Assembly: GCA_948567375.1 (NCBI GenBank)
Contig: OX419755.1
Coordinates: 57,237,945 to 57,301,944, forward strand
Origin: Lunularia cruciata
Taxonomy: Eukaryota > Streptophyta > Marchantiopsida > Lunulariales > Lunulariaceae
Direction: 5' to 3'
Length of the DNA: 64,000 nucleotides
The notes beneath the pieces were generated by a model that ran no database searches, was not told where the DNA came from, and saw nothing but the letters and a program-made list of their open reading frames with translations. Positions 23,698 to 33,685 of this stretch are shown piece after piece (the first letter of the stretch is position 1; the number at the start of each line of letters is the position of its first letter). Both the position numbers and the translations under genes were made by a program.

Positions 23698-23895
23698 TCG
23701 ATAATTCTCCCTTTCTCCCAGTAGGCCTTTCTCTCTTAAAATCTGCACAACAAGCACTTTTGACAATTCTCCTTCTCTCTTGGCCAAGCCCTAGCCCTTC
23801 GATAATTCTCCCTTTCTCCGAGCAGGCCTTTCTCTCCTAAAATCTGCACAGCAAGCACTTTCAACAATTCTCCCTCTCTCCTGGCCAAGCCCTAG
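23694..23895 (+). repeat. 101-bp tandem repeat, two copies
   Basis: CCCTTCGATAATTCTCCC recurs at 23694 and 23795. Each unit contains AGGCCTTTCTCTC, AAAATCTGCACA, AAGCACTTT and TGGCCAAGCCCTAG. A third start (CCCTTTGAGAA) at 23896 is diverged. It adjoins the 47-bp satellite without a gap. Confidence 0.85.
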
Positions 23896-24049
23896 CCCTT
23901 TGAGAACTCTCTTCCTCCTTTTTTGCTTGTTCCGGCCCTCTTCTTTGAAAAAACTCCTTTCTAGTCCTCCCTCTCGAAGCCCTTTCTTTCCTGTCCTTTA
24001 CCTCAAAGCCCAAAAGCCTCAAGGGTACACGTGGGCTATTTTCCTGACG

Positions 24050-24194
24050 ACAACGGCTCTTCTCCTTGCATGGCTTGATTGTTCTTGAGGATCTGCACTT
24101 GACTTTGTAATGTCTCCATGGTCATCTTAATCTCTTGAAATTCATTCAGCATCCCTTGCATTCCTTGCACCAGCTCTTGCAAATGCGGATCCAT
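24050..24194 (-). pseudogene. gag N-terminus of inner A element
   Basis: The ATG (complement at 24192-24194) gives MDP followed by LQELVQGMQGMLNEFQEIK, as in the outer element, and here lacks the outer copy's early stop. Similarity to gag ends near 24050 at the foreign block. Confidence 0.75.
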
Positions 24195-24227
24195 GGTTCC
24201 TGCAACACCCAATTGCTAACGTCTACT

Positions 24228-24431
24228 TCAATATAGAGTCAATATAATCACTTTGGAAGGCGCACAAACTATCAGAACTACCATTGGGACCTCAGAAGCT
24301 ATCACTCGTTGATAATACTCCTCACCAAAATTCCTAACCACAAAATCTCTAAACATCACTTTCGGCCTCACTACATAACGGATTTCTACTTGAGTGTTGA
24401 AAGGGAGAGGATTTGGGACATTCATATCCAT
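24228..24431 (-). CDS. Pre-gag mini-ORF module 2 of A (- copy)
   Basis: 67 residues, ATG complement at 24431 (MDMNVPNPLPF), stop after ILTLY. Pattern: VEIRYVVR, VVRNFGEEYYQRVI, VPMVV.IV, ILTLY-stop. It starts five bases after the stop of module 1, a layout suggesting translation of two consecutive cistrons from the genomic RNA, and lies upstream of the gag ATG. It is intact. No known domain; shares its pattern with module 1 and with the B mini-ORFs (33515-33685, 34810-34974). Confidence 0.6.
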   Translation of the reverse strand: MDMNVPNPLPFNTQVEIRYVVRPKVMFRDFVVRNFGEEYYQRVIASEVPMVVLIVCAPSKVIILTLY

Positions 24432-24435
24432 ATTA

Positions 24436-24657
24436 TCATAATAGAATGTAGATCGTCAAATCCCACTCTCTGTCATATATCACCACAGGTAGAATCATCG
24501 GGTTTGGTGAGTTCATCACTCTGTCCATGAATTCCGCACCAAAGTGATAAACTAGCAATACCTTCATCTGCTCACGCTGGATGTACATAACCTTGATGTG
24601 GAATGGGTTTGAGAATGGAAAGCTAGGTGCGGGAAATTGTCCTCCCAGCACATCCAT
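24436..24657 (-). CDS. Pre-gag mini-ORF module 1 of A (- copy), intact
   Basis: 73 residues: a Pro/Phe-rich start (GGQFPAPSFPFSNPF), then the module core FHIKVMYIQREQMK, VYHFGAEFMDRVM, NPMILPVVIYD and DLTIYILL-stop. The minus-strand stop codon lies within CTATTATGATAATATGG, just before the next ATG. This is the reference intact copy for family A module 1. It has no membrane segment or signal peptide that I can see. The repeated structure of modules 1 and 2 suggests an old duplication. Function unknown. Confidence 0.6.
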   Translation of the reverse strand: MDVLGGQFPAPSFPFSNPFHIKVMYIQREQMKVLLVYHFGAEFMDRVMNSPNPMILPVVIYDREWDLTIYILL

Positions 24658-24784
24658 CCCATCCCCTCTTTAAAGCCCTTCCTAAGTCTAGCGATTACTA
24701 TATGTTCTCCACCTCAAATTACTCAGTTTCAATAGTTTGTGCTATGCCAAGAAGGGTGATCCACTCTCTTGGACTAGAACACTC

Positions 24785-24796
24785 GCTCTGATACCA
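24785..24796 (-). other. Primer-binding site of inner A element (tRNA-iMet)
   Basis: On the minus strand TGGTATCAGAGC, an exact 12-base match to the complement of the plant initiator tRNA-Met 3' end, one base inside the 5' LTR. Confidence 0.92.
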
Positions 24797-24797
24797 T

Positions 24798-25534
24798 TAT
24801 AATACTCCGAGGACAAGAGAAGAGATAAAACACAAATTGCACACTCAAACATTCGATGTCCCAAGGGAGCACCTTCTCTTTATTATATAGACAAAGAGGA
24901 TCTCCTCCAAGGAAGCTCCACCATAAGATTAGGGACACAGATAGGTGACATGTCAGCAAGCTCCACCCTTGGATTACTTACTTGGATGGGTGACCTATCT
25001 AGTCTAGGTCCTATTTGGTTGGTCAAACAAGCTTTGACCGGAGGGAATCTTTTAGGGAATCTTCCTATAGGAATCTCAGAATCACGTGAGTGAATATACC
25101 GTTGGAAAGATCTAGATGAGACAAACCAGGGGGGAGGGAAGGCCAACCTTTCCTCCATTGGGGGAGATCCGCACATTTTTGAGGCCTAATTCATCCGTTT
25201 AGGCCTCCGAAATTGCCTTCAAAGATTTCAAGCATATTTCAGTTCCTACTCTATTAGTAGAAGTCCCCTTTTGGTGATACCTCTTTCTGATCTGCTTAGT
25301 CCATCATGTGTAACATCCTTCCAGATGTTACCAAACCAATTCTCACCTTTAATCATATGTCTAGCTATTGGTTCTAAGGTTCTCAAGTCTATTTTGGTTT
25401 CTGCCCTATTAGTAGAAGTACTCTTTTGGTGATACTTCTATCTGATCTATTTTGACCATCATGTATAACATCATTCTAGAAGTTACCAAACCAAATTTCA
25501 CATCTAGATCATATGGCTAACCCTTGGTATTACA
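24798..25534 (-). repeat. 5' LTR of inner A element
   Basis: 737 bp; its plus-strand ends are TATAATACTCC (one change from TGTAATACTCC) and TTGGTATTACA. It is flanked on the right by ATGCT (25535-25539). The complement of the TATA segment lies near 24881-24890. Confidence 0.9.
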
Positions 25535-26279
25535 ATGCTGTAGGCATGTTTGCATGTGGGTACTTGACCAATAAAGCCCTCACATGGTATGATGCTTGGG
25601 AATGATCCATGTTGGCAAAGAGAAGGGAGGTGGTCACATGGACAACAATGCAAGAAGGATTGCTGAAGAATTTCCAATTGGTGGATTTTGTGCAGATGGC
25701 TTGAACCCGACTATGGGGATTGAGACAGAAGAATAGCGTACAAGAGTATGTGGAGGCATTTCTGGATCTACAAGTTGCAATTACCAACATGAGTCCAGCA
25801 GAGGCTCTCGACAATTTCAAACGAGGGTTGAAAGAGCGGATTCACCAAGAAGTCATGGTGCAAAATCCTCGCACGGTATTTGAAGCCATTGCTTGTGCGT
25901 AGAGAATAGCAGGAGCACTAGGTGGAGGTGAAGGAGTAGTTCCACCTCAACATTATTGGGCAGAAATGCCACACATGGGTGGACCAGTACCGATGGAATT
26001 GGGCAACCTTTGATTCCGGGATCAAGGAGCACAACCACTTCAAGGGGAGCGGGGACGGGTAGAAGAACAAAGAGATGGAGTCCCACGAGGAGAAGAGACT
26101 CGAGGAGAACAACACCGTTGTTACAATTGTAGCTATATTGGGCACATATCTACCAATTGTTGCACTCGTTTCCCTAGAGGCCCTTGGCCTTCGTATAGGC
26201 AATCTTTGAACAACATGGAGAGGCACATTGAAGAGGAGGAGGTGGAAATCACTTCAGAAAACAAAGATCACCAGTAAAT
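25535..26279 (+). pseudogene. gag C-terminal part of outer A element
   Basis: After the ATGCT duplication the capsid resumes: LTNKALTWYDAWE then a stop, REVVTW, QEYVEAFLDLQVAITNMS, LKERIHQEVM and another stop before RIAGALGGG. The knuckle CYNCSYIGHISTNC (about 26115-26158) keeps all CCHC ligands. Interrupted by at least three stops. Confidence 0.8.
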
Positions 26280-26372
26280 GTACCTTGCGGCCTTACTGGC
26301 TCAATAAGGAAGTAGAGAAGCGAGGGAAAGAAGAAGAATAATGCGCAAAGATCCCAAAAGGTAACCTCACAA

Positions 26373-27480
26373 TTGATTGTCATGAATGGAATCCTAGAAG
26401 GTAGTCAAGTGAGAGTATTAATAGATCCGGGAGCAACAGAGAATTTATTGTCTTGCTCTGTTGCAATAAGATTAGGAATGGATCTAGAGAGAGATGGGAG
26501 TGAAGAAGTAGAGTTACCTAATGGGCAAACAAAGAGGATTGAGTCATTACCTAGACGGGTAACCCTCTCTGTAGGAGAATATCAAGAAGCAATTGAGTGG
26601 CAAGTGATACAGTTAGCTCGTTATGATGCAATTTTAGGCATGCCATGGATGGAGCAGTACAACCCTATGGTGGATTGGAGGAAAAAAGTAGTGAAAACCC
26701 ACCAATGGTCAATCATTGGGGTTAAAGAAAAATCACACAAGCAGAAACTGCCTCTATATGTCATAGGGATGGCAATTGTGTGTAAGACCGATAGATGTTA
26801 TATGGGTCTAATAAGAGAATTCCAGAGTGCACAACTTGATAGACAAATTCCTGAGAAATTGAAGGATGTGGTGGATGAGTTTCAATATGTCTTTCTCAAT
26901 GATCTACCCTCAGGATTACCACCAAAAAGGCGAGTAGATCACAAAATTGAGATACTCTCGGGGAAGACATCTTCTTGTAAGGCCCCATATTGCCTATCAC
27001 CTCATGAGTTGGAGGAATATAAGACTCAAATTGAGGAGATGCTACAGAAAGGGTTCATCCAACCTAACATATCATCATATGGGGCCCTTGTCTTGTTTTT
27101 CAAAAAGAAAGATGGTACAATGCACATGTGCATTGACTATCAAGGTCTCAATCAGCAAATAGTGAAGAACAAATACCCCTTACCTTGCATGGATGACCTG
27201 TTTGATCAACTCCATGGAGCGAGATACTTCACCAAACTGGACTTGTGGAGCGGTTACAATCAAATCTGAATTGTAGAGGAGGATGTGTACAAAACTGCCT
27301 TTTGAACTAGGTATGGCCACTTTGAGTATCTTGTGATACCTTTTGGCCTCACCAATGCACCTGCCACTTTCATGAGTCTAATAAATGACATATTTTGTCC
27401 ATACTTGGATAAGTCTGTTATCGTCTTCTTGGATGATATCTTAGTATATAGTAGCACAATGACAGAACACAAACAACATC
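26373..27480 (+). pseudogene. Protease-RT of outer A element
   Basis: Open from 26373 to 27269 (298 residues): [13 protein letters not shown] (protease), DAILGMPW, then [11 protein letters not shown] and [11 protein letters not shown], where a TGA replaces the next residue. RT continues broken: FGL.NAPATF and [11 protein letters not shown] at 27400-27450. The palm motifs remain but the frame has stops at 27268 and 27305. Twin of 20509-21612 (-). Confidence 0.85.
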
Positions 27481-28150
27481 TATGAGAGGTCCTCCGGATT
27501 CTAAGACAAAATCAATTGTATGCCAAAATCTCAAAGTGTGAGTTTGGCAAGTCTAAAGTAGACTACTTGGGGCATAGAGTAAGTGCAGAGGGCATTCAAG
27601 TATTGATAGATACAATAGAGGTCATTCAAAAATGGAGTGCCCCTGAAGATCAGACTCAACTTAAGAGCTTCTTGGGGTTGACGGGATCTATCGTAGATTT
27701 GTCAAGGACTTCTCCAAGGTTGCACAGTCGTTAACGGCACTACTTGGCAAGGGGAAGAAGTGGACATGGGGAACTGCACAAGAGTTGGCCTTTCAAGAAT
27801 TGAAGGCTGCCTTGCTACATGCACCAATCTTGAAGTGGTATGACCCAAAACGTGCAATCAAGTTGGCTATAGATGCCTCAAGCATAGCAATAGGAGCAGT
27901 CCTACAACAAGAGTGGCATGATGGATGGCATCTAATTGCATATTCCTCTTGAAAGTTGTTACCAATAGAGCACAACTACCATACCACAAAACAAGAAGAG
28001 CTGGCCATTTTTCTAGCAACCAAGCATTGGAAGCACTATCTGAGCGAGAAGGCTTTTGTAGTGGAGACAGACCACAAACCTCTAGTCTACCTTGAGACGC
28101 AGAAGGATCGGTCTCATCACCAAATTCATTGGGCAAAGTGGAAATAACGC
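27481..28150 (+). pseudogene. RT thumb and RNase H of outer A element
   Basis: 27516-27734 reads YAKISKCEFGKSKVDYLGHR (RT thumb), then shifts frame. DASSIAIGAVLQQEWHDGW lies at about 27870-27930 and TDHKPLVYLETQ at 28070-28105. Stops and a frameshift disrupt it. Confidence 0.8.
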
Positions 28151-29250
28151 TTCAACATGACAATCACCTACGTGGAAGGTAAGAAGCAAGTTGCAGATGT
28201 ATTCACCCGTATGCCAATAGCAAACAACTTGGTGGCAAAGGTTAAGATTAACCCTGAATTCTGGCTAGAGATTCTGGCTGCTACAAAAATTGATCCATAG
28301 ATTGTAGAAGCGCAATCATCCAAAGGTGTCACTAGCACCCAAGGACTCACCTTTTGGGATGGCAGATTATGGATCCCAAATGTCCCAAAATTACGCACCA
28401 CCATTCTAGCGAAATGTCATGATTCGGCCATTGCAGCTCATGTCGGAGTGGACAAGACCTTGGATGCAGTCAAGCACCATTGCTTTTGGCCCAAGATGAG
28501 CAACGATGTGATGGACTACGTGCGGAGCTGCCTATTGTGTCAATAGAACAAAGCTTCTAATCAAGCTCCTGCAAGGCTCCTTCAACCTCTCCCCACTCCT
28601 ACCCAACGTTGGGAACAAGTGAGTATGGATCTTTTCTGCGAATTACCCAAGACTACCTCAGGGTTTGACTCCATTGTGGTCTTTGTGGACCGGCTCAGCA
28701 AAATGATTCATGTACGCCCTACCACCAAGGAGGTGACCATCCCACAACTAGCTCAATTATACTTAGATGTAGTCTTTGCTCACCATGGCTTGTCTAGAGT
28801 ACTCATCACCGATAGAGGCACCCAATTCACCAGTTTGTTTTGGCAAACACTATTTGGTTTCTTCAAAACCAAGTTGGCCATGGCCACAGCTTACCACCCA
28901 CAAACAAATGGCCAAACAGAGCAGGCTAATCGCATGATTGAAGACATGTTACGCGGCTTCACCTTAGACGAGCAAGAAAGGTGGGACACCCTACTCCCGT
29001 TGGTGGAATTCGCTTATAACAATTCAATGAATGCATCCATCCAGGTCACTCTGTTCTTCCTCATGTATGGTGAGCATCCCTTCACACCTTCTAGCTTGAT
29101 GAAGATCCGTCTAATGACTACCAAGGTCGATGCAGTCAACACATTTGTTTCTAGAATCCAACAAGGTGTGGAGAGCACCAAGCACAGGTTACAGATTGTG
29201 CAAAATTGACAAAAGTAGTATGTTGATGCACACTGTAGGCACATGGAGTT
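28151..29250 (+). pseudogene. Integrase of outer A element
   Basis: The HHCC part spans about 28390-28545 (HDSAIAAHVGVDKT, then CLLCQ). The core 28619-29209 (196 residues) has MSMDLFCELPKT, LITDRGTQF and AYHPQTNGQTEQANR. The DDE triad is kept, but the residue after the catalytic Glu is Gln instead of Arg. Stops occur at about 28300 and 29210. Confidence 0.85.
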
Positions 29251-29699
29251 CAATGTTGGGGATCAAGTGTGGCTATCGACAACCAACCTCACATTAGTTG
29301 GACCTCGTAAGCTCAAACCTTGTTTTATTGGGCCTTTCTCAATTCTTTGTTGCATCGGCACTGTGGCCTATCACCTTGAGCTACCACCACACATGAAGAT
29401 CCATCTAGTGTTCCATGTCTCCCTACTACAAAGATATGCTCCCTGATCAGGCCAGGGTCATTCCACACGACATTTGACCTTGTCTGACACTCATTGATGG
29501 CATAGAGGAATATGAAGTAGAGCGGATTCTCCAAAAGCGCATGCGTAGTACTCGCCATCCGCGGGTGAAATATCTAGTACAATGGAAAGGTTACCCCCTC
29601 TATGAAGCAACCTCGGAGCCCGCTGCCAATTTGGCACATGCACCGGTGTTGGTGCAAGCATTTGAGCAACAATTGCACAACGAGGACATTGCGTCTTAA
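29251..29699 (+). pseudogene. Integrase C-terminus with mutated chromodomain (outer A)
   Basis: YHLELPPHMKIHLVFHVSLL is followed by a stop, then EEYEVERILQKRM, VKYLVQWKGYP and ATSEPAANLAHAP. The second cage Trp (ATWEP in the inner copy) is Ser here. Stop TAA at 29697 overlaps the polypurine tract. Confidence 0.82.
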
Positions 29700-29712
29700 A
29701 AGGAGGGAGGTC
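29698..29712 (+). other. Polypurine tract of outer A element
   Basis: AAAAGGAGGGAGGTC immediately before the 3' LTR; identical to the complement at 18271-18285. Confidence 0.88.
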
Positions 29713-30452
29713 TGTAATACCAAGAGTTAGCCATACGATCTAGATGTGAAATTTGGTTTGGTAACATCTAAAATGATTTTATACATGATGGTCAAAATAG
29801 ATCAAATAGAAGTATCACCAAAAGAGTACTTCTACTAATAGGACAAAAACCAAAATAGACTTGAGAACCTTAGAACCAATAGCTAGACATATGATTTAAA
29901 GGTGAGAATTGGTTTGGTAACATCTGGAAGGATGTTATACATGATGGAATAAACAGATTAGAAAGAGGTATCACCAAAAGGGGACTTCTACTAATAGAGT
30001 AGGAACCAAAATATGCCTAAAATCTTTGAAGGCAATTTTGGAGGCCTAAACGGATGAATTAGGCCTAAAAAATGTGCAGATTCTTCCCCAAAGGAGGGAA
30101 GGCTAGCCTTCCCTCTTCCTTGCTTTGTCTCATTGAGAGCTTTCCAACGGTATATTCACTCACGTGATTATGAGATTCCTATAGGAAGATTCCCTAAAAG
30201 ATTCCCTTTGGTCAAAGCTTGTTTGACCAACCAGATAGGACCTAGACCAGACATGTCACCCATCCAAGTAAGTAATCCAAGGGTGGATCTTGCTGACATG
30301 TCACCTATCTATGTCCCTAATCCTATGGTGGAGCTTCCTTGGAGGAGATCCTCTTTGTCTATATAATAAAGAGAAGGTGCTCCCTTGGGGCATCGAATGT
30401 TTGAGTGTGCAATCTGTGTTTTCTCCTCTTCTCTTTTCCTCAGAGTATTACA
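29713..30452 (+). repeat. 3' LTR of outer A element
   Basis: 740 bp, TGTAATACC...GAGTATTACA, followed by TCCAT. It contains the TATA segment TATATAATA near 30360. Confidence 0.9.
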
Positions 30453-30457
30453 TCCAT
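30453..30457 (+). repeat. Target-site duplication TCCAT (right)
   Basis: Exact repeat of 15816-15820. Confidence 0.9.
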
Positions 30458-30690
30458 CTGTAAGAGCACATAAATAGTTAAGTCCTAGACTTGTTCATAA
30501 GTGAGCACGAGAAGGACAACAAGATCCGGGTTTTCAATCATTGATTCCATGAATGGCGCCCCAAAATGTATCACCATCCAATCTTGTAAGCCATTACTAT
30601 GTTGAATCTAAAGCCTGATGAGAAAAGGATTTGAGAGTGGCAGATCAGGAGCATGGGACATCTCCTACTCAATTGCTCTCTCCGATGCTT
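30458..30690 (-). pseudogene. Decayed pre-gag mini-ORF module in the element that A entered
   Basis: On the minus strand the frame reads LPLSNPFLIRL, a stop, then VIHFGAPFMESMIENPD, a diverged middle and DLTIYVLL. This is the same layout as A module 1 (FPFSNPFHIKV, VYHFGAEFMDRV, NP, DLTIYILL). The adjoining sequence continues, after removal of the A insertion, at 15815 and runs toward the E gag. It therefore probably belongs to the E element. Two in-frame stops. Confidence 0.5.
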
Positions 30691-31000
30691 GGTCTCCCAC
30701 ACTTTGCTATAACTCTCACTTCTCAATGTCCTCCTCCCACTTGAGATTCCACCAACTAAACACCCTCCTCCTTGATTGAACTCTCTACCATGTATATACA
30801 TCAAAGCCCTTGAAAAGGATTAGATTGTAACCAACATGGACAATCGCATATGCATACATAGATTGCTCATATAGCAATAGCTCAACCGTGGGATCCATCA
30901 TACTACCTACTCCATTAATGTGGAGATAAACTTTGCTAATTTACTTTTCCATGGCTCCGCAAACCACAACACAACATTGTAGCCTTTCTTCCTCATGGCT
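30691..31000. other. Junction stretch, unassigned
   Basis: Between the mini-ORF remnant and D copy 4. The minus frame has MDPTVELLLYEQS-like and Arg-rich pieces without a known domain. Confidence 0.4.
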
Positions 31001-32794
31001 TTTAGTCACCAACTTACATTATTAAGTCCAATCCTTCTCCACTACAACCTATCCTAAGTTCTCTAGTTCTTGCTCTCTCACCATTGCAATACACTTTGAA
31101 TGCATTGTGTTGTGTTGCACTTTATTGAATTCTCTCTTAGATTTCTTGAATGTTGCCTTTTGATTCTTCAATTTGTTGGCTTGACATTCAAGATCTCTCT
31201 TGTGCTTTGAAAAACTCTCCTGCAAGTTATCTAAGTTCTTCTTTCTTTGTATGGCATCAACCTAGAGTCCTTTGGCTTCTTCTTCTCCTTGGATTAGCTT
31301 CTGCTTTAACACTTGAACTTCTTTGTTTAGATACTTTACTACCTGCAGCTCTTCCTTTACCTCCAGATGATCTTTCTTTAGGTCCTCCTTCTTTTGCTTC
31401 AATGCAATAACAAGGGACAAAAAATCTTTAATAGGTACTTTACTCCACTACACTCTTCCATCTTGTCTTTGTTATCTTGGTACTTGGCTTCAGCAGGCAA
31501 GTCATCCATAGTTGCCTTACTCCAAAGTCACAATCTTCTCACCTTTAACTTAATATCCCTTGAGCTTTCTTCATCTTCACCAGCTCAACTTGTACCTACA
31601 ATTGTATACTGTAGACTTCTCTTTGATCTTACTCTCTTTTAGAACACTAGCCTAAGCTCTTCATCCTGATCTTCATCCATCTCTACTTTATTCAATTCCA
31701 AACATAGTGTATCTCCTCCTTCCATACAATCAACCACCACATGGAACTCCCAATCTTCCTCCTCAACCACTTCTTCTATTGACTATTAAACTTCATGTTC
31801 TCCATCAATCCCATTATTTGATTCCTTACTTTGAAATGTGAGCTCCTCTTCTTCTTCCTTGGAGTCCTCCAACTTACACTCAACTTCTCCTTTTGACTTT
31901 GCTCCTGACAATAGATCCACCACTATTGTCTCGTATCTCAGGTTCAATCTTCTCATCTTTTGTGGCTAAATTGGTGACACCACCTCCTTGGGTCAATTCT
32001 AATCCTTTGTCTTTAGAATGGTCATTGCCATTATCTTTTGCTGCACCATTTTGGCAAAGTGTTCATTACTTCCTTGGATTTGTTGGATATAATTTTGCTC
32101 ATTTGCATCCACCTCTTGATGTAAATTTGGATGAAAGTGCAATACCATTTTCTATTTCTCCTCCAAAGTAAGTTTAACCCTAGATAAAGATGTGTTGAAA
32201 ATGGCACAAAGTAATGTGGCAGCATATCCATCCTCCAATTCACAACCATCTATCTTGTTTGCTAGTGAAAACACTTTGCCCAATTCACCTTTTCTCTTGC
32301 AAACATTTGGTGGAAGAAAACCACCTACTATTTCATTATGTACATGGTGCACTTGAGTTTAAACATCACAATCAAGGTCCCAATGATACTTTGCCTCATT
32401 GGGTCTTGATATGTATCCACCTTATATTCATTATTGGTGCGAGGAGCACTAAAGGAATTTCTAATTTTTGTGGTTTCCTTTGAAGAATCACCCTTCCAAT
32501 AGAAGTCACTCCGGCGGCATCCCTAGCTTCCTTTCCTAGGACAAATATCCAATTTGACTATGTCTATTGAGCCAGATTCACTCTCTTCCCTTCTATCTTA
32601 GGACCATCTTCACAATTATTGGCAACTATTTCTACCATGAATCTTGGAAAATTCAAGTTCTAGTTTAAGGCTAGAAAAGTGATTCAAAGTCTACTCAAGA
32701 CTTTGATCCTTGCCACTACATCCAACCTCCAAATTTTTGGAATCATTGCAAGTGAAGGAGACTTCCTACCATCCTTCATTGGCATCATGTGCTC
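31000..32794 (-). pseudogene. D-type ORF copy 4, degraded
   Basis: N-terminal domain at 32000-32790 on the minus strand (LPHYFVPFSTHLYLGLNLL, like PPHYIVPFVAHFYLRLNLL in copy 7). An acidic linker lies near 31690-31900 (Glu-rich, complement of many CTT/CTC triplets). The coiled-coil part runs from about 31000 to 31650, with several frameshifts. It is cut at the N-terminal side by the B palindrome at 32795. Confidence 0.6.
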
Positions 32795-33473
32795 TGTAAC
32801 ACCCATTTGTGCATGTGTGTGGTATTGTGATATTTAGCTTGGTATTACAAGTACTTAAGAGATATTATTTATATAGAGATAAAGGATGGTTCTATATTAG
32901 TCATGGTTAGCTAAAGTTAGTCATAGCTAAGATAGATGGGACCTTACTTTAGAGGAAGTAGAAAAGATGAGCACCACTATTTTGGATTTTAGTGTGTTGA
33001 CTTGGTATTATTCCTAGGTGTTTGGCTTTGGGGAAAGAGTTGAGAACTCTTGGGCCCGCAAGCTTTTTTGTTTTGGATTCTTCTTTAGTCCAAGGATAGC
33101 CCATGTGAAGGAATCCTTGCTTTAGTGGTTGGGTCAAGATAAGGGGAATATGCCCATGTGAATGGATATTCCTTTCTACTTTTTGACTTTACTTGACTTT
33201 TAGTCTAGTAACTTGAGTTACTACGGTAATTAGTAACTTTGGTACGTAACTATTTCACAAGTATATAAACAAGGAGTGAGGAGGTACTCATCATCCTTTC
33301 ATTTGCAACTATCTCTCTCTCATTGAGTTCTCTAGTGAGCAATGTCTTGAGTCTTGGAGTGTTAGCCTTGGAGGAGTATGATGGAGTTGGGGTTCCTTGC
33401 CTTCTTAGTCCATGGTGCGCTACCATAATAGCCATCAGAGGTTCATCCTGAGTGAGAGACAGGCCGGCTCACA
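32795..33473 (+). repeat. B LTR, left arm of palindrome
   Basis: 679 bp, TGTAACACCCATTTGTGCATG...GACAGGCCGGCTCACA. Similar to 37539-38226 (-), 40741-41431 (+), 61823-62513 (-) and the older 50314-51326 and 57675-58362 (-). Confidence 0.9.
33262..33269 (+). promoter_or_regulatory. TATA box in B LTR
   Basis: TATATAAA in CACAAGTATATAAACAAGG, about 205 bp before the LTR end. It is conserved in the B LTRs at 41220 (+) and 37740-37747 (-). The solo LTR at 61823 has a one-base deletion here. Confidence 0.6.
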
Positions 33474-33474
33474 T

Positions 33475-33496
33475 TTTTGGTTCCGTTGCCGGGACC
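33475..33496 (+). other. B primer-binding site, resembling the tRNA-Asp type
   Basis: TTTTGGTTCCGTTGCCGGGACC directly follows the LTR (GGCTCACA). Plant gypsy elements primed by tRNA-Asp use TGGCGCCGTTGCCGGGGA. The match is good over CCGTTGCCGGG but differs at the 5' side, so the tRNA is tentative. Confidence 0.55.
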
Positions 33497-33514
33497 TCTC
33501 TAGAAGGCAAGATA

Positions 33515-33685
33515 ATGTTCCGCGTCCAATTCTACATTAGGCTGAAGGAGGCTATGAGAGCTCACTTGGAGAGAACATTAGGAGAGGAGAGGGCTGAACT
33601 TATGTTAGAGAACCAAGATCCATTTGTATACCCTGTAGTTCATTATGATGTCTTTGAGGTGATTTTGTACATCTTGTACACATGA
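33515..33685 (+). CDS. B pre-gag mini-ORF module 1 (56 residues)
   Basis: ATG at 33515, stop TGA at 33683. Pattern: MFRVQFYIRLKEAM, then LERTLGEERAELML, DPFVYPVVHYD and LYILYT-stop. The frame is open upstream to 33452 through the primer site, but this ATG is the first good start. The right arm copy (37327-37497) differs at three residues, and the old B copy has lost one base. Same pattern as A modules 1 and 2: an Arg/Met-rich helix-like start, a Leu/Phe-Gly step, a P..PVV.Y block, and a hydrophobic end at the stop. Function unknown. Confidence 0.55.
   Translation: MFRVQFYIRLKEAMRAHLERTLGEERAELMLENQDPFVYPVVHYDVFEVILYILYT

Larger units (their letters stand above)
22500..24050. repeat. Foreign 1.55-kb block inside inner A gag
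   Basis: The outer copy has about 175 bp here (17285-17462). The inner copy instead has this unrelated sequence, so the block replaced part of gag. It contains a 47-bp satellite (23050-23697), a 101-bp two-copy repeat (23694-23895) and an unassigned part (22500-23050) whose minus frame 22786-23010 has no known domain. No LTR, terminal inverted repeat or target duplication was found at its edges, and no convincing splice sites. It could be captured host DNA or a lineage-specific gag spacer. Confidence 0.7.
17512..25534 (-). mobile_element. Inner chromovirus A element (-), nested in the outer A gag
   Basis: An 8023-bp Ty3/gypsy chromovirus of the same family, in antisense orientation to its host element, with flanking ATGCT duplications. 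In minus order: 5' LTR 24798-25534, primer site, mini-ORF modules 1 and 2, gag start, a foreign 1.55-kb block, gag core, CCHC, protease-RT-RNaseH, integrase, chromodomain, polypurine tract, 3' LTR 17512-18270. It is better preserved than the outer copy: 20509-21612 is an open protease-RT of 367 residues. Stops in gag-pol make autonomous activity unlikely. Confidence 0.93.
15821..30452 (+). mobile_element. Outer chromovirus A element (+), split by nested insertion
   Basis: A Ty3/gypsy chromovirus bounded by TGTAATACC...TATTACA LTRs (15821-16553 and 29713-30452) and a perfect 5-bp target duplication (TCCAT). Excluding the nested copy and its duplicated ATGCT it is about 6.6 kb. Order: LTR, tRNA-iMet primer site, two pre-gag mini-ORFs, gag (interrupted at 17511/25540), CCHC, protease, RT, RNaseH, integrase, chromodomain, polypurine tract, LTR. 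Stops and frameshifts throughout pol make it inactive. It sits in an older minus-strand retroelement. Confidence 0.92.

Noticed and set aside
22999-23840. Repetitive proteins from the satellite frames (142, 208 and 138 residues)
   Set aside because: All three phases of the plus strand are open because the unit has no stop. They lie antisense to gag, and nothing favours one frame.
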